Notes: generated by a model not told the origin, from the sequence alone. A DNA stretch of 64,000 bases from Scylla paramamosain (GCF_035594125.1 NC_087155.1:11352692-11416691); one strand, 5' to 3'; numbered from the stretch's first letter, positions 31,239-44,385 are shown. Program-made: numbers and translations.

Positions 31239-31301
31239 CATGGAAGGGAGGGAGGGAGGGAGGAAGGGAAGGAAGGAGGGAGGGAGGGAGGGAAGGAGGG
31301 T
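31239..31301. repeat. (GGGA)n tetranucleotide tract
   Basis: GGGA and GGAA units; a G-rich purine tract. Confidence 0.92.
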
Positions 31302-31355
31302 GGGCAAAATCCTTTCATAGCAACGCCTCCTCTTGTAAGTCTCTCCATTCCCAGC

Positions 31356-31379
31356 AGAGAGAGAGAGAGAGAGAGAGAA
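31356..31379. repeat. (GA)12 microsatellite
   Basis: Short GA repeat. Confidence 0.93.
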
Positions 31380-31594
31380 GGGCAGGCGAGGGAAGCTGAA
31401 CACGTCTATGCAATTATTTAGCATTTGAGTGAGATGTGCTACGTGTTACTGGCGGCCTGCGTGCGTATATCCCTGCCGTCGCCATTTACTCCACTAGCTC
31501 CTGTGTACTCCCTCCCTCAGGATTCTAATTAAGGGAGGAAAGATGATACATTAAGGTCCGTAGTCTCAAGCAACGCGGCGTCCCGTTTTGACAA

Positions 31595-31945
31595 TTTTGA
31601 GTCGACTCTAGAATAAGTTACAGGGATTTTCAAGAGTTTTTTACGATTCTCCAGCATTATACCCCTGTATCTTGACAAATCTGAGCAGACTGTAGAGAAA
31701 GCTGGGCATTTTTTTTTAGTTTTTTGTGGTTCTGATAGTTTTTAAAAGTATTTATTGGGGTTCTGATAATTTTTTTTGTGTTTTTATGGTTGTGAAAGTT
31801 TGACAAGGTTTCTACACCATCAGTGGAAACAATACATCAAGGGAATCCCACTAACCATCTCTGTGACTATCAATGGAAACAATGCATCCGATTAATAATC
31901 TCTGTGGCCTTTAAAATTAGTCCTATGAGAGAACAAAGCGAGTAA
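31595..31945 (-). mobile_element. rearranged copy 6 of the MITE-like element
   Basis: Reverse-oriented and longer than other copies because segments are repeated: GGTTCTGATA / GGTTCTGATA-type words occur three times (31640-31800), and the ATCTCTGTGGC block occurs twice (about 31855 and 31900), each after a GGAAACAAT-CATC block. It ends AGTCCTATGAGAGAACAAAGCG but lacks the terminal TTCAGAA. Looks like a copy with internal duplications or two overlapping insertions. Confidence 0.55.
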
Positions 31946-32362
31946 AAATTAATTAAATGAAGGAACTGAAGAGCTAGCCACTGTGACTGCCAAGGGAAAG
32001 AGCACCAGTGTGAGAGGAGAGGCAGGAGGAAGGAAGGAGAGAGACGACACTGCGTACCCTATGTATAGAACGTTGAGTACAAAGCTAGCGAGGTTACATT
32101 CACGGAAGCCTCAATGAATGGGACGATGGAGGAAATAGCTTATGTGAAAATATCGCATGAAGACCGTTCCTTCTGTGTCTGCGATTTCACAACACAGCTA
32201 AGAGCCACGCTGAAGGGTAGTCCAGGGTGTGGTCATCGCGGTGTTTAGGGTCTCGTAAAACACCATCTTTGCTCAGCGACATGATGGTGATGTACAATAC
32301 AGCTTTTTTTAGGTGAGCTTTCAGTAAGGATCAGCACCTCAATGTTTTTTTTATATATATTT

Positions 32363-32668
32363 TTGTTACCCTTGGCCACTAATGCATAATGTAAAGTCAA
32401 ACCCATAACCTACATGAAACATAAGAACTTTAAAATAAGGAAAGCTACAAGAAGCCGTCAGAATTACACGTGGCAGTCCTTGTATCAAACATACCTACCT
32501 ATTTCCACCTATCATCCTCATCCATAAATCTGTCTTTTTCCTCTTTCAAAAGCTTCCTAATGACTCAGCACTAAATACCTGAGTACTACATCTACTCCAT
32601 TCATCCACCACTCCATGTAAGAACCAATTCCTTCCTATCTCCTTTTTTTCTTTCTTTTTTTTTAATCA
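32363..32668 (-). pseudogene. decayed 3' end of a non-LTR (CR1/jockey-like) retrotransposon
   Basis: On the minus strand, 32640 to 32499 translates with one frameshift near 32550 to a tail resembling the conserved C-terminus of LINE reverse-transcriptase polyproteins: NWF..GVVDEWS, then SAESLGSF, shift, DRFMDEDDRW and a TAG stop at 32499-32501. The known family pattern is WF-x-RVVD-x-WN...V-x-A-x-S-x-x-FK-x-RLD. Downstream, 32498-32400 carries an A/T-rich 3' segment (CTTATTTTAAAGTTCTTATG-like). No catalytic domain remains. Assignment rests on remembered motif similarity. Confidence 0.6.
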
Positions 32669-32725
32669 AATTTTCTTGTACTAAAACAAGTTACTAGGAT
32701 GAAATTTGTATCTAATCTCTTTCTC

Positions 32726-32728
<3 letters not shown>

Positions 32729-32758
<30 letters not shown>
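32729..32758. repeat. (CA)15 microsatellite
   Basis: Pure CA, 60 bp past the retrotransposon fragment. Confidence 0.95.
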
Positions 32759-32760
<2 letters not shown>

Positions 32761-33442
32761 CAAGGCTCTTTCATCATTTACACGACCATCTCACTTTCTC
32801 TAAATCATGTCCCCTAATGAGTGTTTCTTCCGCTGCTTCCACCTGACCGCACTTTCAACACCTGCTCCCGTTTCGCACACACAAAGTTCACCTGTGCAAA
32901 AAGGTACTCGAGCGAGATTCTTGTGTACAAAGTGAAATAGAACAATACGAGATGCTTTTGTGGGGAAAGAAATTAAGAACTGAACCATCCAATAGTAACG
33001 AAAAGTATGCCATCCAATAGTAACGAAGCCAATACTCGCCGCTCTATTTCTCTTGCTTTGTGGTTACACTGATAGTCTGATGGTCCAGTGACGCGTTAGG
33101 ATTCTTGAAACACAGCTCATTACACGTACACGCATTGAAAACCATAACCTTCACTTTAAGACAATATTTCCCATCATCACCTCTGACATTTAAGTTTCAA
33201 TTTTCTTCTAGTCTCATAAATAGTTTCGTATATATGACAAAAAACTTCTATTATATATCTGTTCTTTTTTTCTCTGTGTCTCCGCAAGCGATTTTCTACG
33301 GTGCTCTGATTAACAAAGGATGACCACAGCAGAGAAACAGTTAATTTTACTCCATAACTGGATAAACTAATTTCTTACGTCGATACAAATCAGACCGTGA
33401 CCACTTTCTGCATGGGGTCAGTGTATGCAAGCGACACCAGTA

Positions 33443-33445
<3 letters not shown>
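32759..33445. other. no gene seen
   Basis: Mixed sequence; ATCCAATAGTAACGAA is repeated at 32989 and 33012 (a 23-bp tandem duplication). A minus-strand open frame at 32800-32988 is unrecognised. Confidence 0.4.

Positions 33446-33509
<64 letters not shown>
33446..33509. repeat. (CA)32 microsatellite
   Basis: Pure CA repeat. Confidence 0.97.
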
Positions 33510-33511
<2 letters not shown>

Positions 33512-34935
33512 TACACAGCAAATGGAAAGCGAAAGTTCAGGTCCAATAGAAGGGCACAACCATACATACTCAGAAAACCTTTACATTTGGAGACGGAAAA
33601 AAAAAAAGTGGGGTGGGGGGAACAAGAAAACTCTGATGGATATGGTGGAAAAAATCTCAGTCACGCAAATGTCAGTGAAGGTTCAGACGCCCAGTGCATT
33701 TTTTTTCTCTCTCTCTTTTCTTTCAATTTGTCATCCTTTGTTCCTCTCCTTTTCACCTCCCGGTATTCAAGACAAACCCTCTACAGTGTACAGTTAACTA
33801 CGTCATTAATTTCTTATAACTGTAATTTACGAATTCGGTATTTTTTCCCCATCACATCTTATTTTCTTTCATATTTTTTTTTTATTCAGTTCAACTTATC
33901 AAATATAACTATAATAGCCAAAAAAAAAAGAAAAAAAAAAACACTAACAATGTAGTAATTTCATGATGAAGAGGCTAACAAATCAAATCAGCTAACCTCC
34001 CCTTGAGACAACACCCTTATTATGTAAAATCAAAAGAACTTATTTCCTAGTCAGAGGCGAACGTACGTATAGGTCGACGGCGACATTTAATATTAATGCC
34101 AGGGGTTCTATTCTATTCACTGCTGGCCTTTTACGAGCCCTCGGTTTTCATGGCCAACCTTTCACGCTGTCGCAAACATGGGGTAAGTGAAGCCAACCTC
34201 GCCTCCAGCCCCGTCAAGCCAAGCCCGTCCCGCCATATACCGTTGCCAAAGGACACTACCCCGTTAGTAAGACCGTGGCGTACTTCTCCTAGCCGTCCTC
34301 ACTTACCTACCTCACTCTCGACTTGTCATTTGAAAGCAAGAGGCATATTAAGCAGTATTCTGTCACTTATTCCACGTACATAAGTCTTCATAATTTCAAT
34401 GCAGATTATCATGGTTATCACTTAATATTGCTGATCATTACGCTGCGCCTTTGTTTTTTTCACCCTTTCTCTGCCCCATCAGGTGTTGACGTGTGCATAG
34501 ACTAAGGAGAGGGCGTGGGAGTGTGTGATTTGAAGGTCAGGTTCCTTTGGTCATGCCTCTATCTGGTCCGCTGAGTCTCCCGCTGCTGACCTGGCTGTGA
34601 GGTGGCGCAGGGGCAGGTGCTGGGCTAAGGGGGATGTGTGCAGCTGGCGTGACAGGAAATGCCTTGAGTGTTCATCTTTTCCTCTGGGTCGCTCCTCCAA
34701 ACAGATGCTCTACTCCAAAGGGTGTCGATGCTCCTCCTCCCTTTCACCTTCGTAGCATTCCCTCCATCATTCTCTTCTTTTCTTCCTTCTTTTTTCTTCA
34801 TCTCGCTTTTTCCTTCCTTCCTTTTTCCTCTTCCTGTTCTTCTACTGTTTCCTCTTCCTTTTCCCTCCTCTTATACGTGACCTCTCAATACTAGTACCAC
34901 CGCCACCACGACCACCACCACCACTTCCTCGGCTG
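33510..34935. other. no gene seen
   Basis: T-rich and A-homopolymer-containing sequence to 33960, then mixed sequence. Plus-strand open frames at 34096-34383 and 34634-34894 show no recognisable family; the latter is a pyrimidine-tract artefact. Confidence 0.4.
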
Positions 34936-35113
34936 TGACGTCACTAACTTTCACCAAGCCACCTGACTCGTGACATCATAAGTAACTGCAAATAGTGACG
35001 TCACCATTATGCCTCCCACTAAAAACAGTGACATCATCATCACCCCCCACCAACCACCGGATTGTGACGTCATCATCACACCCACCAACAACACCAAACA
35101 GGCAATGACATCA
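34936..35113. promoter_or_regulatory. cluster of six TGACRTCA (CRE/ATF-like) motifs
   Basis: Perfect TGACGTCA palindromes at 34936, 34996 and 35065; TGACATCA at 34971, 35029 and 35106. Spacing is 25-41 bp and the sequence between them is CACC/CCAACA-rich, so the cluster may be a decayed ~35-bp minisatellite whose unit happens to contain a bZIP-site core. TGACGTCA is the consensus CREB/ATF site; function here is inferred only. Confidence 0.55.
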
Positions 35114-36476
35114 TCACGTCCACCAACACCACAACCTCCCGGCGGCTCTTTACCTTAAAATATCTTCCCCTTGAACTTTATAATGACCAGCAAGACTGTC
35201 TTTTTCTCCTCCTCTTTCTTCCTTGACGTCGGTACAATGCATTCTCAGTCAGCCATTACCCTTGCACGTTGTTATTCTCTCTCTCTCCTCGTCCGATCCG
35301 CCTCTGCTTCCTTGTTCTCGTCGCTGCGCAGGTGGCTAGAAACGCGTCCTCCATTCTCCACAAACTGGATTCACAACTTAGCCTTCTGATTGATTTCCTT
35401 GTTTACTACACTGATAATGAGCGTCTGGTTAAGAGTAATAATGTCCGAGTAGAGTGAGCCTTCGAGTACTCAGCAATGGTGGTAAATGCAAAACATAGGG
35501 AGCTTCATTAAGTCGTTGTTGTGAGTGTAACGTTCAGCTGGTAACAGGTTATCACTTATTACACCTGCCCTCACTGACGCACATAACAAAGAATAGCAGA
35601 GGGTCAGTGTTTTATCCATGACTCTCCTTGCGGTATTCCCGTCCTTAGGAAATGCCTAAGCTGCCTGCGGTCTGGCATCTCGGGTTAGGAAGTGACTATG
35701 AGGGGATCCTGCATGACCCAACCTGGCCCAACCTCGCGTCCCGAGCTCTGTCCAGGCCCCCGCGCCGCCAAGATGTTCACAAAGGCGCACCACGGGGTTG
35801 TTAACAAGAGCCGCGACTCATCCTCACAGCCACTGAAGGACCATTACACGTGTACCAAGTTACGAAATGTTCTGCTCCACATAACGGGAGAGCACAGGCA
35901 ATTGTAAGGACGATAACTCCTCCCCTGAACTCTGCTCACAAGACCCAATACCCTGGAGACGGGAACACCAGGCCAATGAACGGGGACTCTAGTGTTTTTC
36001 AGTTTGTTTACACTCCCAGGGGATGGTGAGAAGGAAGCGTGGCGCAGCGCTGCCTCCCCTATGATGAGTCATGCCAGTGGTCTGTGTATCTACCCCGCCC
36101 TCACGCTCCGCTACTCACCTCTTTGTCTAATGTTTCCACTCTCACTCACCTCTCCTCCTTTCGCAAAAACAATAACCTGCCGTCTCTCCTCAGCTCCGCG
36201 CCAAAGGTCACCAAGACTTCACTGACCACCTCCATTAGTTTTAGATTTGACGACCGCGTTTTTACCTTCCCTGCCGTGATTTCATTTTGTTTACTTGTTT
36301 CGCACTTTCTCCAGCACGGTGCGGTCGCCTCCGGCCTCCTTTGTTCCACCGTGGCGGCGCCGCGACACCACAGCCTGTTACACTGACACGGTACTCTGCC
36401 CTCACGTAGCCTGCCGCCCCGTACACTCTTATCCTACATAATTTGCAAAGTACAACTGTAAGAAGCAGCGAGGATT

Positions 36477-36480
<4 letters not shown>
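35114..36480. other. no gene seen
   Basis: Mixed, locally GC-rich (35690-35790; 36320-36370). Open frames at 35692-35907 and 36039-36386 are short, lack splice signals on both sides and match nothing I recognise. Confidence 0.35.

Positions 36481-36568
<88 letters not shown>
36481..36568. repeat. (TC)44 microsatellite
   Basis: First of two CT tracts 88 bp apart. Confidence 0.97.
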
Positions 36569-36570
<2 letters not shown>

Positions 36571-36654
36571 TCCCCCGTAATGTATTTCTTTATCAATACA
36601 CAACAACAACTGTTCTCGATTTCACAGCAAGAAATACTAGTGTAACGGTACGAA

Positions 36655-36656
<2 letters not shown>

Positions 36657-36725
<69 letters not shown>
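36657..36725. repeat. (CT)34 microsatellite
   Basis: Second CT tract of the pair. Confidence 0.97.
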
Positions 36726-36729
<4 letters not shown>

Positions 36730-36844
36730 TAAGGTTCCACTAATGTCAAAATTAATCCTGTCCGCCTGAAAACTTCCCCGCTTTTAAGTAAAGGTTCCTT
36801 GTGTGCCCCTTAACTGTTGCGGCGGCGACACTGAGGCAGCAACG

Positions 36845-37095
36845 AGGGAGTGAGGGACAGGAAGTAAGGGACACAGAGTAAGGGACACAGAGTAAGGGAC
36901 AGAGTGTGAAGGACAGAGTTAGGAACCAAGAGTTAGGGACGGAATAAAGGGCAGGGAGTGAGAGACAAGGAGTGAGGGACAGGGATTAAGGGACAGACAG
37001 GAGAGGTCAGTGTGGGACAAGAAATAAGGAAGAAGTAGTTAGGGACCAGTAAGTTAGGGGCAAGGAGTACGAGACGGAGTGAGAACCAGGAGTAA
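36845..37095. repeat. degenerate ~15-bp minisatellite (GAGTNAGGGACA)
   Basis: Fifteen or so diverged units of the type GAGTAAGGGACACA: the best preserved are at 36866-36905, with later ones such as GAGTTAGGGACGG and GAGTGAGGGACAGG. Purine-rich on the plus strand. Confidence 0.8.
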
Positions 37096-37234
37096 GGCAG
37101 AGGGAGCAGAAGCTGAGAAAGGAACCGGACTGAATGGAAATAAGAAATAAAATGTTGAATGATGACAAACTGAATATGACTTGAATGTGAAGGGTGTAAA
37201 AGGGTCGAGCTGAGGTGGGAAAGGTGTTCTGAGA

Positions 37235-37238
<4 letters not shown>

Positions 37239-37315
<77 letters not shown>
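37239..37315. repeat. (GA)38 microsatellite
   Basis: Pure GA repeat. Confidence 0.97.
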
Positions 37316-37318
<3 letters not shown>

Positions 37319-37496
37319 GACCAGGGTGAGGAGCTAAGAAAGGGACCGGAGAAGAGATTAGAGGTCAGGGCGAGGCGGGACACAATAGGGAATCCTGAGG
37401 CAATGGATTAAAGAGCACCAAGGGATTCAGAGGGGTAATTCATCCAAAATTTTTACAGTATGGCTGAGGATTTGTTCACACGAAGCCGCTGGGTAT

Positions 37497-37761
37497 GAAG
37501 AAGAAGAAGAAGAAGAAGAAGAAGAAGAAGAAGAAGAAGAAGAAGAAGAAGAAGAAGAAGAAGAAGAAGAAGAAGAAGAAGAAGAAGAAGAAGAAGAAGA
37601 AGAAGAAGAAGAAGAAGAAGAAGAAGAAGAAGAAGAAGAAGAAGAAGAAGAAGAAGAAGAAGAAGAAGAAGAAGAAGAAGAAGAAGAAGAAGAAGAAGAA
37701 GAAGAAGAAGAAGAAGAAGAAGAAGAAGGACAAAAATAACAACACCAACAATAACAACACC

Positions 37762-37807
<46 letters not shown>
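37497..37807. repeat. (GAA)~78 followed by (AAT)n
   Basis: 233 bp of perfect GAA (37497-37729), a 33-bp AAC-rich linker, then about 15 AAT units (37763-37807). The GAA length exceeds that of most trinucleotide tracts here and is of the class known to form triplex structures. Confidence 0.98.
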
Positions 37808-37808
<1 letters not shown>

Positions 37809-38035
37809 TGTCTTGTCAGCACGTAAACAAACAACAAAAAAACTGGTTCTTTTGCAACAGTCGCCACGCAAACAATTGAGACACGAGTGTATAGTCACGT
37901 CTATTAGTGGAAAGTGTTGCTCCAATCCTTACTGATAATGAAATGACTGCCGGAGGATAAGTAAAGAGACACCATGAACAAGAAAGACTCGTCAGTATTG
38001 AGTACATCGAACACTTTTACTTTACATACCTAACA

Positions 38036-38096
38036 CAAAAAAAAAAAAAAAAAGAAAGAAAGAAAAACTACGTATGACGATTTTTTTTTTTTTTTT
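38036..38096. repeat. A-run and T-run pair
   Basis: A17 near 38038-38054 and T16 near 38081-38096, able to pair as a short hairpin. Confidence 0.8.
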
Positions 38097-38230
38097 AAGG
38101 GGTTAAGTTTCAAAGGACTTCTCCAATGCTGAATAATCTTTTTGCTTATTTCATTTAGGGACTAGCAATTCAGGGGCCTTTTTATTCCTACGTTTTTATA
38201 CACCTAGGCCAGTGCTCCTCTTATATTACC

Positions 38231-38231
<1 letters not shown>

Positions 38232-38310
<79 letters not shown>
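38232..38310. repeat. (CA)39 microsatellite
   Basis: Pure CA repeat. Confidence 0.97.
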
Positions 38311-38312
<2 letters not shown>

Positions 38313-38621
38313 CATTACACACCCCTTCCTCCTTTACACAATGGGACGCTTGTCAAACTACACAATAACACCATTCTCTCCACCCCCCATTTGTTTTGTT
38401 TTTATATACACATAGAATTTCTTATCTTTCCATATATATACTAACCATTACAGCCACCACTGTTCCCACGCGGCGCCCACACTCATTCTACGAGTATATA
38501 ACGCCCTGTAATCCCCCCACCCTCCCAGCCCCGTGTAGGAATCCAGGCATACACACAGCCACTCTTGACCCACAAGCACCACAAATAAATCTTGCCATAC
38601 AAACACACTTTCATTGCTTGA

Positions 38622-38625
<4 letters not shown>

Positions 38626-38669
<44 letters not shown>
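38626..38669. repeat. (GT)21 microsatellite
   Basis: Pure GT repeat, 70 bp from an opposite-sense CA tract. Confidence 0.97.
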
Positions 38670-38671
<2 letters not shown>

Positions 38672-38711
38672 TTCCTTGAAATGCTGGTGACAAGAATATA
38701 CAAGGGAGTGA

Positions 38712-38883
<172 letters not shown>

Positions 38884-39022
38884 TGACGAGAACGCGAAAA
38901 AATCAAACAAAATGTAAAATAAAATAATAAAATAAAATATTGGAAAAATAAAACGAACTATGTACGAAAGGAAATACGAAACTCGATGTCTGTGAAAATG
39001 ATGATGAGTGACAAAGTATTTC

Positions 39023-39025
<3 letters not shown>

Positions 39026-39116
<91 letters not shown>
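39026..39116. repeat. (TC)45 microsatellite
   Basis: Pure TC repeat. Confidence 0.97.
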
Positions 39117-39119
<3 letters not shown>

Positions 39120-39534
39120 ACCAAAACTTGTCACCTGGAAAACTTTCTACTGCTGTGGTCTTCCTTTGCCAACGTTCAGAGTATTAAAAGTTTGCATGGT
39201 CAGAGAAAAACAAGAAATACATTAAATTAATTTCCTATGCTACAGATATATTAAAAATACAGTAACGCAAAAAATGGGACTTTGACATGTTGGCGATATG
39301 GGAAAAAAAAATTGTTGTTTGTAAGAGTTAAGCTACATCACGAAAAATACATATCTTTATGCCTGGAAAGCGAAAGATATTGCCTATCACTACCTTACCT
39401 GTCCTTAGCACCATCCCAAACATTCACTTCTCCATGGTATCAGCAGAACTGTTCATGCAATTGTCCACTACCACTACAATATACCAAGCGGTGCCGGCCG
39501 ATGATGAAATAATATACAACTTCCCGCTCACATC

Positions 39535-40150
39535 ATTTCCTGTTCATTCATACAGCTTTTTACAGTCAAGTTACCACCCACTTACCCACACGCGGAGGAT
39601 ATAAATTATGAACATGCATTTCACTTTGGACACAATGGCAGAAGTGGCGGTATTAATCGTGATTTTTACTCGAGTCTGTGCCTTTTCCTCATTCATTCAG
39701 ATTTTTAGAGCCAAGTTATCGCTCACTTATCCACACACGGAGGAAATAATAAACACGCATTTCACTTATAACACATATTAGATGTGCCAAGTGGCCTTTA
39801 CTTGAGATTATTCCCTTCTATAGTTAGTCTTCATTCATACAGCATTTCAGACTAGTTATCAACCACTGTGGAAGATGGAAGATATATAAACATTCTCTTC
39901 ACTTTGGATACACAATAGGAGATGTGCCAAGTGTTAATCGTGGCCTTTATTTAAGTTTATTCCCTTCTATAGTTAGTCTTCATTCATACAGCATTTCAGA
40001 CTCGTTTATCACCCACTGTGGAAGATGGAAGATATATAAACATTCTCTTCACTTAGGATACACAATAGATGCGCCAAATGTTAATCGTGGGCTTTACTGG
40101 AGTCCTACCTTGCCAAACTCAGTCCCCGCTCATGCAGCATACAGTAATCG
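39535..40150. repeat. ~145-bp tandem (satellite-like) array, 4+ copies
   Basis: The landmark CATTCATACAGC starts units at about 39544, 39690, 39830 and 39980, with a weaker one at 40126 (steps of 140-150 bp). Each unit also contains TTATC..CCACTGTGGAAGATGGAAG or a relative, an AAACATTCTCTTCACTTTGGA-like block, GATGTGCCAAGTG and TTAATCGTGG. The last two full units are most similar, suggesting recent duplication. Non-coding. Confidence 0.85.
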
Positions 40151-40539
40151 TGGTCTCAACTTCAATCTGCCTCCCATACCCACCTCTCACCTTCACACTT
40201 TCCCTCACCTCACATCTGTTCTGTATTTCCTGCCATGCCTCCCTCACGCTTCCTCCCACCAGCCTTAGACCATCAATCCCTGGCTCCCTCCCATTCCACC
40301 AGCCCACATCCGCTACCTTCTCTCCCTCTCCCCCATCTCACCAGCCCAGCCTCCCAACATCATCACTCCCTCAGCCACTCCATTCTCTCCCGCGTGATAT
40401 GAACTATTGGGATACAGATTGTTTGTTTACTTCCACGGGTGCGCCCATACAAAGGAACACTGCGTCGGCATCAATCGAGAGAGCAGATTATCGACGAAAC
40501 AAATACCTATATGATTGATTTTCCCCTTGTAGTAGTCTG

Positions 40540-40925
40540 GCACCACCACCACCACCGCTACCACTACCACCACAATCCCTACCACCACCGCCTCGCCATC
40601 CCACTCAACCACAAAGGAACATAATAGAAGGGCAACAGCAGCAGATATGTTGACCCTTGTACTGTACCTCCACCACCACCACCTTATCCCTCTCCTCCAC
40701 CACTACAAAGGAACATAAAGGAAGGACAACAGCCCCAGACATGTTGACCCTTACACCACCACCACCACTACCTTATTCCCTCCCCTTCTCCACCACAAAA
40801 GAACACAAAAGAAGGACAAAAGCACAAGATATGTTGACCTTTATGCCACCACCACCAACTTATCCCTCTCCTCCACCACAAAGGATCACAAAGGAAGAAC
40901 AACAGTAATACACATGTTTACCCTT
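40540..40925. repeat. ~90-bp minisatellite, four units
   Basis: ACAAAGGAACATAA-type starts at 40611, 40704, 40794 and 40878 (steps of 93, 90 and 84 bp). Each unit holds AGAAGGACAACAGC, ATGTTGACCCTT, then (CAC/ACC)n and CTTATCCCTCTCCTCCACCAC. Differing CAC copy number explains the length variation. Confidence 0.85.
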
Positions 40926-41028
40926 GTCATAAGCTACAGTACAGTCAGAGGCATAGGAGAGTAAAAGTGAAGGATTATCCACGCCTGCCTGTTTGTAGTA
41001 TTTTCCTGTTTTTTTTTCTCTTACCACC

Positions 41029-41032
<4 letters not shown>

Positions 41033-41110
<78 letters not shown>
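41033..41110. repeat. (TC)39 microsatellite
   Basis: Pure TC, facing a GA tract 224 bp downstream. Confidence 0.97.
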
Positions 41111-41112
<2 letters not shown>

Positions 41113-41328
41113 GATGTTTCTGACCACAGCTGTGACTCGGCAACATCTGGTCCTCGCCTCCCCTTCCCTGTCTGGAGAGCGGGAAAGGAGGGGGAGAGGA
41201 AGGGAGAAGGGATAGGGAGTGGAGAGGTTGCGGGAGGGGGGAAGGGAGAGGAGGAGTAATACACACTCCCGCACTCCAGCAGACGAAGGTAAGAGTGAAA
41301 GAAATATTACGTGAACGGACATGCTGCA

Positions 41329-41333
<5 letters not shown>

Positions 41334-41395
<62 letters not shown>
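41334..41395. repeat. (GA)31 microsatellite
   Basis: Pure GA; with 41033-41110 it forms a potential long stem. Confidence 0.97.

Positions 41396-42645
<1,250 letters not shown>

Positions 42646-42690
<45 letters not shown>
42646..42690. repeat. (ATT)15 trinucleotide tract
   Basis: Pure ATT repeat. Confidence 0.96.
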
Positions 42691-42692
<2 letters not shown>

Positions 42693-42818
42693 ACATTCAT
42701 CATCGCCATAATCATCATTATGGTATCAAAACATGAGCTGCACACAGTTTTTTAAATAAGAACGTATTGTTATCAAATAAGAGGATCACATAATAAAATG
42801 TGGTCTGACTCAACATTA

Positions 42819-42821
<3 letters not shown>

Positions 42822-42897
<76 letters not shown>
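42822..42897. repeat. (TC)38 microsatellite
   Basis: Pure TC repeat. Confidence 0.97.
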
Positions 42898-42900
<3 letters not shown>

Positions 42901-44310
42901 CTCCAACAGACTGAGGCGGAAACATTCTGAGCGGGAACAACACACGCAGCTTCATTAAGTGATCATTAGCGTTTAATGAATAATGAGTGGCACTATTACC
43001 ACCTGAGGAGCGCTCCCAGGCTGGGGAGAAGAGCATGCGATAACTATTATTGCATCACGGCGGGGCATAACACAAGTATATTACACGGATTGTACAAGCC
43101 GATAGGTACCTAAGACGAACAAAGATATGTGTGTGCGTATCATAACACAGTACAGCAAGACCACACTCGAAACATATATTATTAACGTGATTAATTGTTG
43201 TGTGAAGCAGATTCGGACTTCTTGAAATTATGTTAGTAATCAGAGAGAACATTACTGGAGAAATGTTAGTATAAGCTTTCCCAAACACTGTGTACTCGTA
43301 TTACTTAACTCATATATGTTGAATGTTTCTAAGGTTGTGAATATAACCGAGGAGGAAGAGATGGAAGGGAAATAGAAGGGCCATAAGAACACGAGACAAA
43401 ACAACCCAAAAGAATAGAAAGAGAATTGAGATGGAAGTAACGCTCTTACCCTCCTGCCTCGCCCTCTCTTCCCCCTCCGATATGGAAGAAAAGTGGGATC
43501 AGAGAGATGCCCCAAGAGAGCCGGGTAGAATTCACCAGGAAAATAACAAACAATCCTTAAAGTGAAATACAGCGATTCATGGAGCGTTCCTACATTTTCT
43601 GTCGCTGCCCACACTCGCTTAGTGGAAGAAAAATTGCTCCTCTGACGCCCACTGCACGTGTTTGCTTTTCAAATGAACAGCCTCAGTGCCTCTGTGAGTG
43701 ACCGCTGCTGAACGGTGACTTAAAAGGATGAGAATCGTCATTGTTAATAGAGAATGCTTTTTTTTTTTTTGGTGGAACGAGTCATCACCAAGAACGCTAA
43801 AAAAAAAATCTCTCAGTATCAACGACCACTGAGGTGCTTGTTGTGATTAAAACATCAGTCTAGATCATATCATTTTCTTAAGACAAAAAGATCATAGAAA
43901 AAAAAGAGTCTATCCCAAGTTCCAATCTTCACCTATATAATTCATGAGATCATAATGAAATCTTAAGAGAATTTCAGGTTTGTGAAAATAACTAAGAGAA
44001 GCCAAACTAAACGAGACCAAACCGGTGTGGGGACTGAGAGAACACAGGCAGCGAGAGATGACTGGCTGGGATGAGTGGAGGAAAAACTTGCTGGCGGATT
44101 GTGAGAAAGGGAACGGAAGGAAAAGGGGGGAAAAAAAAAGGGAGATCAATGAAAGCGAGGAGAGCGGAGATGGAGAAAGGAGAGAAGCCCTTAGGGAAGA
44201 CTTAACGCTCACCCTATCAAGTTTCACGAAAAATCTGGGTGAGCTCTTTTTCCTGCCACCCTGAGTAACCAGAGAAGAAGACGGCTCCTTGTAACTACAG
44301 TCATTAGGAG
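42898..44310. other. no gene seen
   Basis: Mixed sequence without recognisable coding, repeat or RNA features. Open frames such as 43252-43614 (minus) show no family features. Confidence 0.35.
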
Positions 44311-44313
44311 TCT

Positions 44314-44383
<70 letters not shown>
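44311..44383. repeat. (TC)n microsatellite with one phase break
   Basis: About 36 units with TCCT near 44331. Confidence 0.97.

Positions 44384-44385
<2 letters not shown>

Noticed and set aside
34096..34383. 95-codon plus-strand open frame as a possible exon
   Set aside because: No acceptor or donor pair, low-complexity Pro/Ser composition and no recognised similarity.
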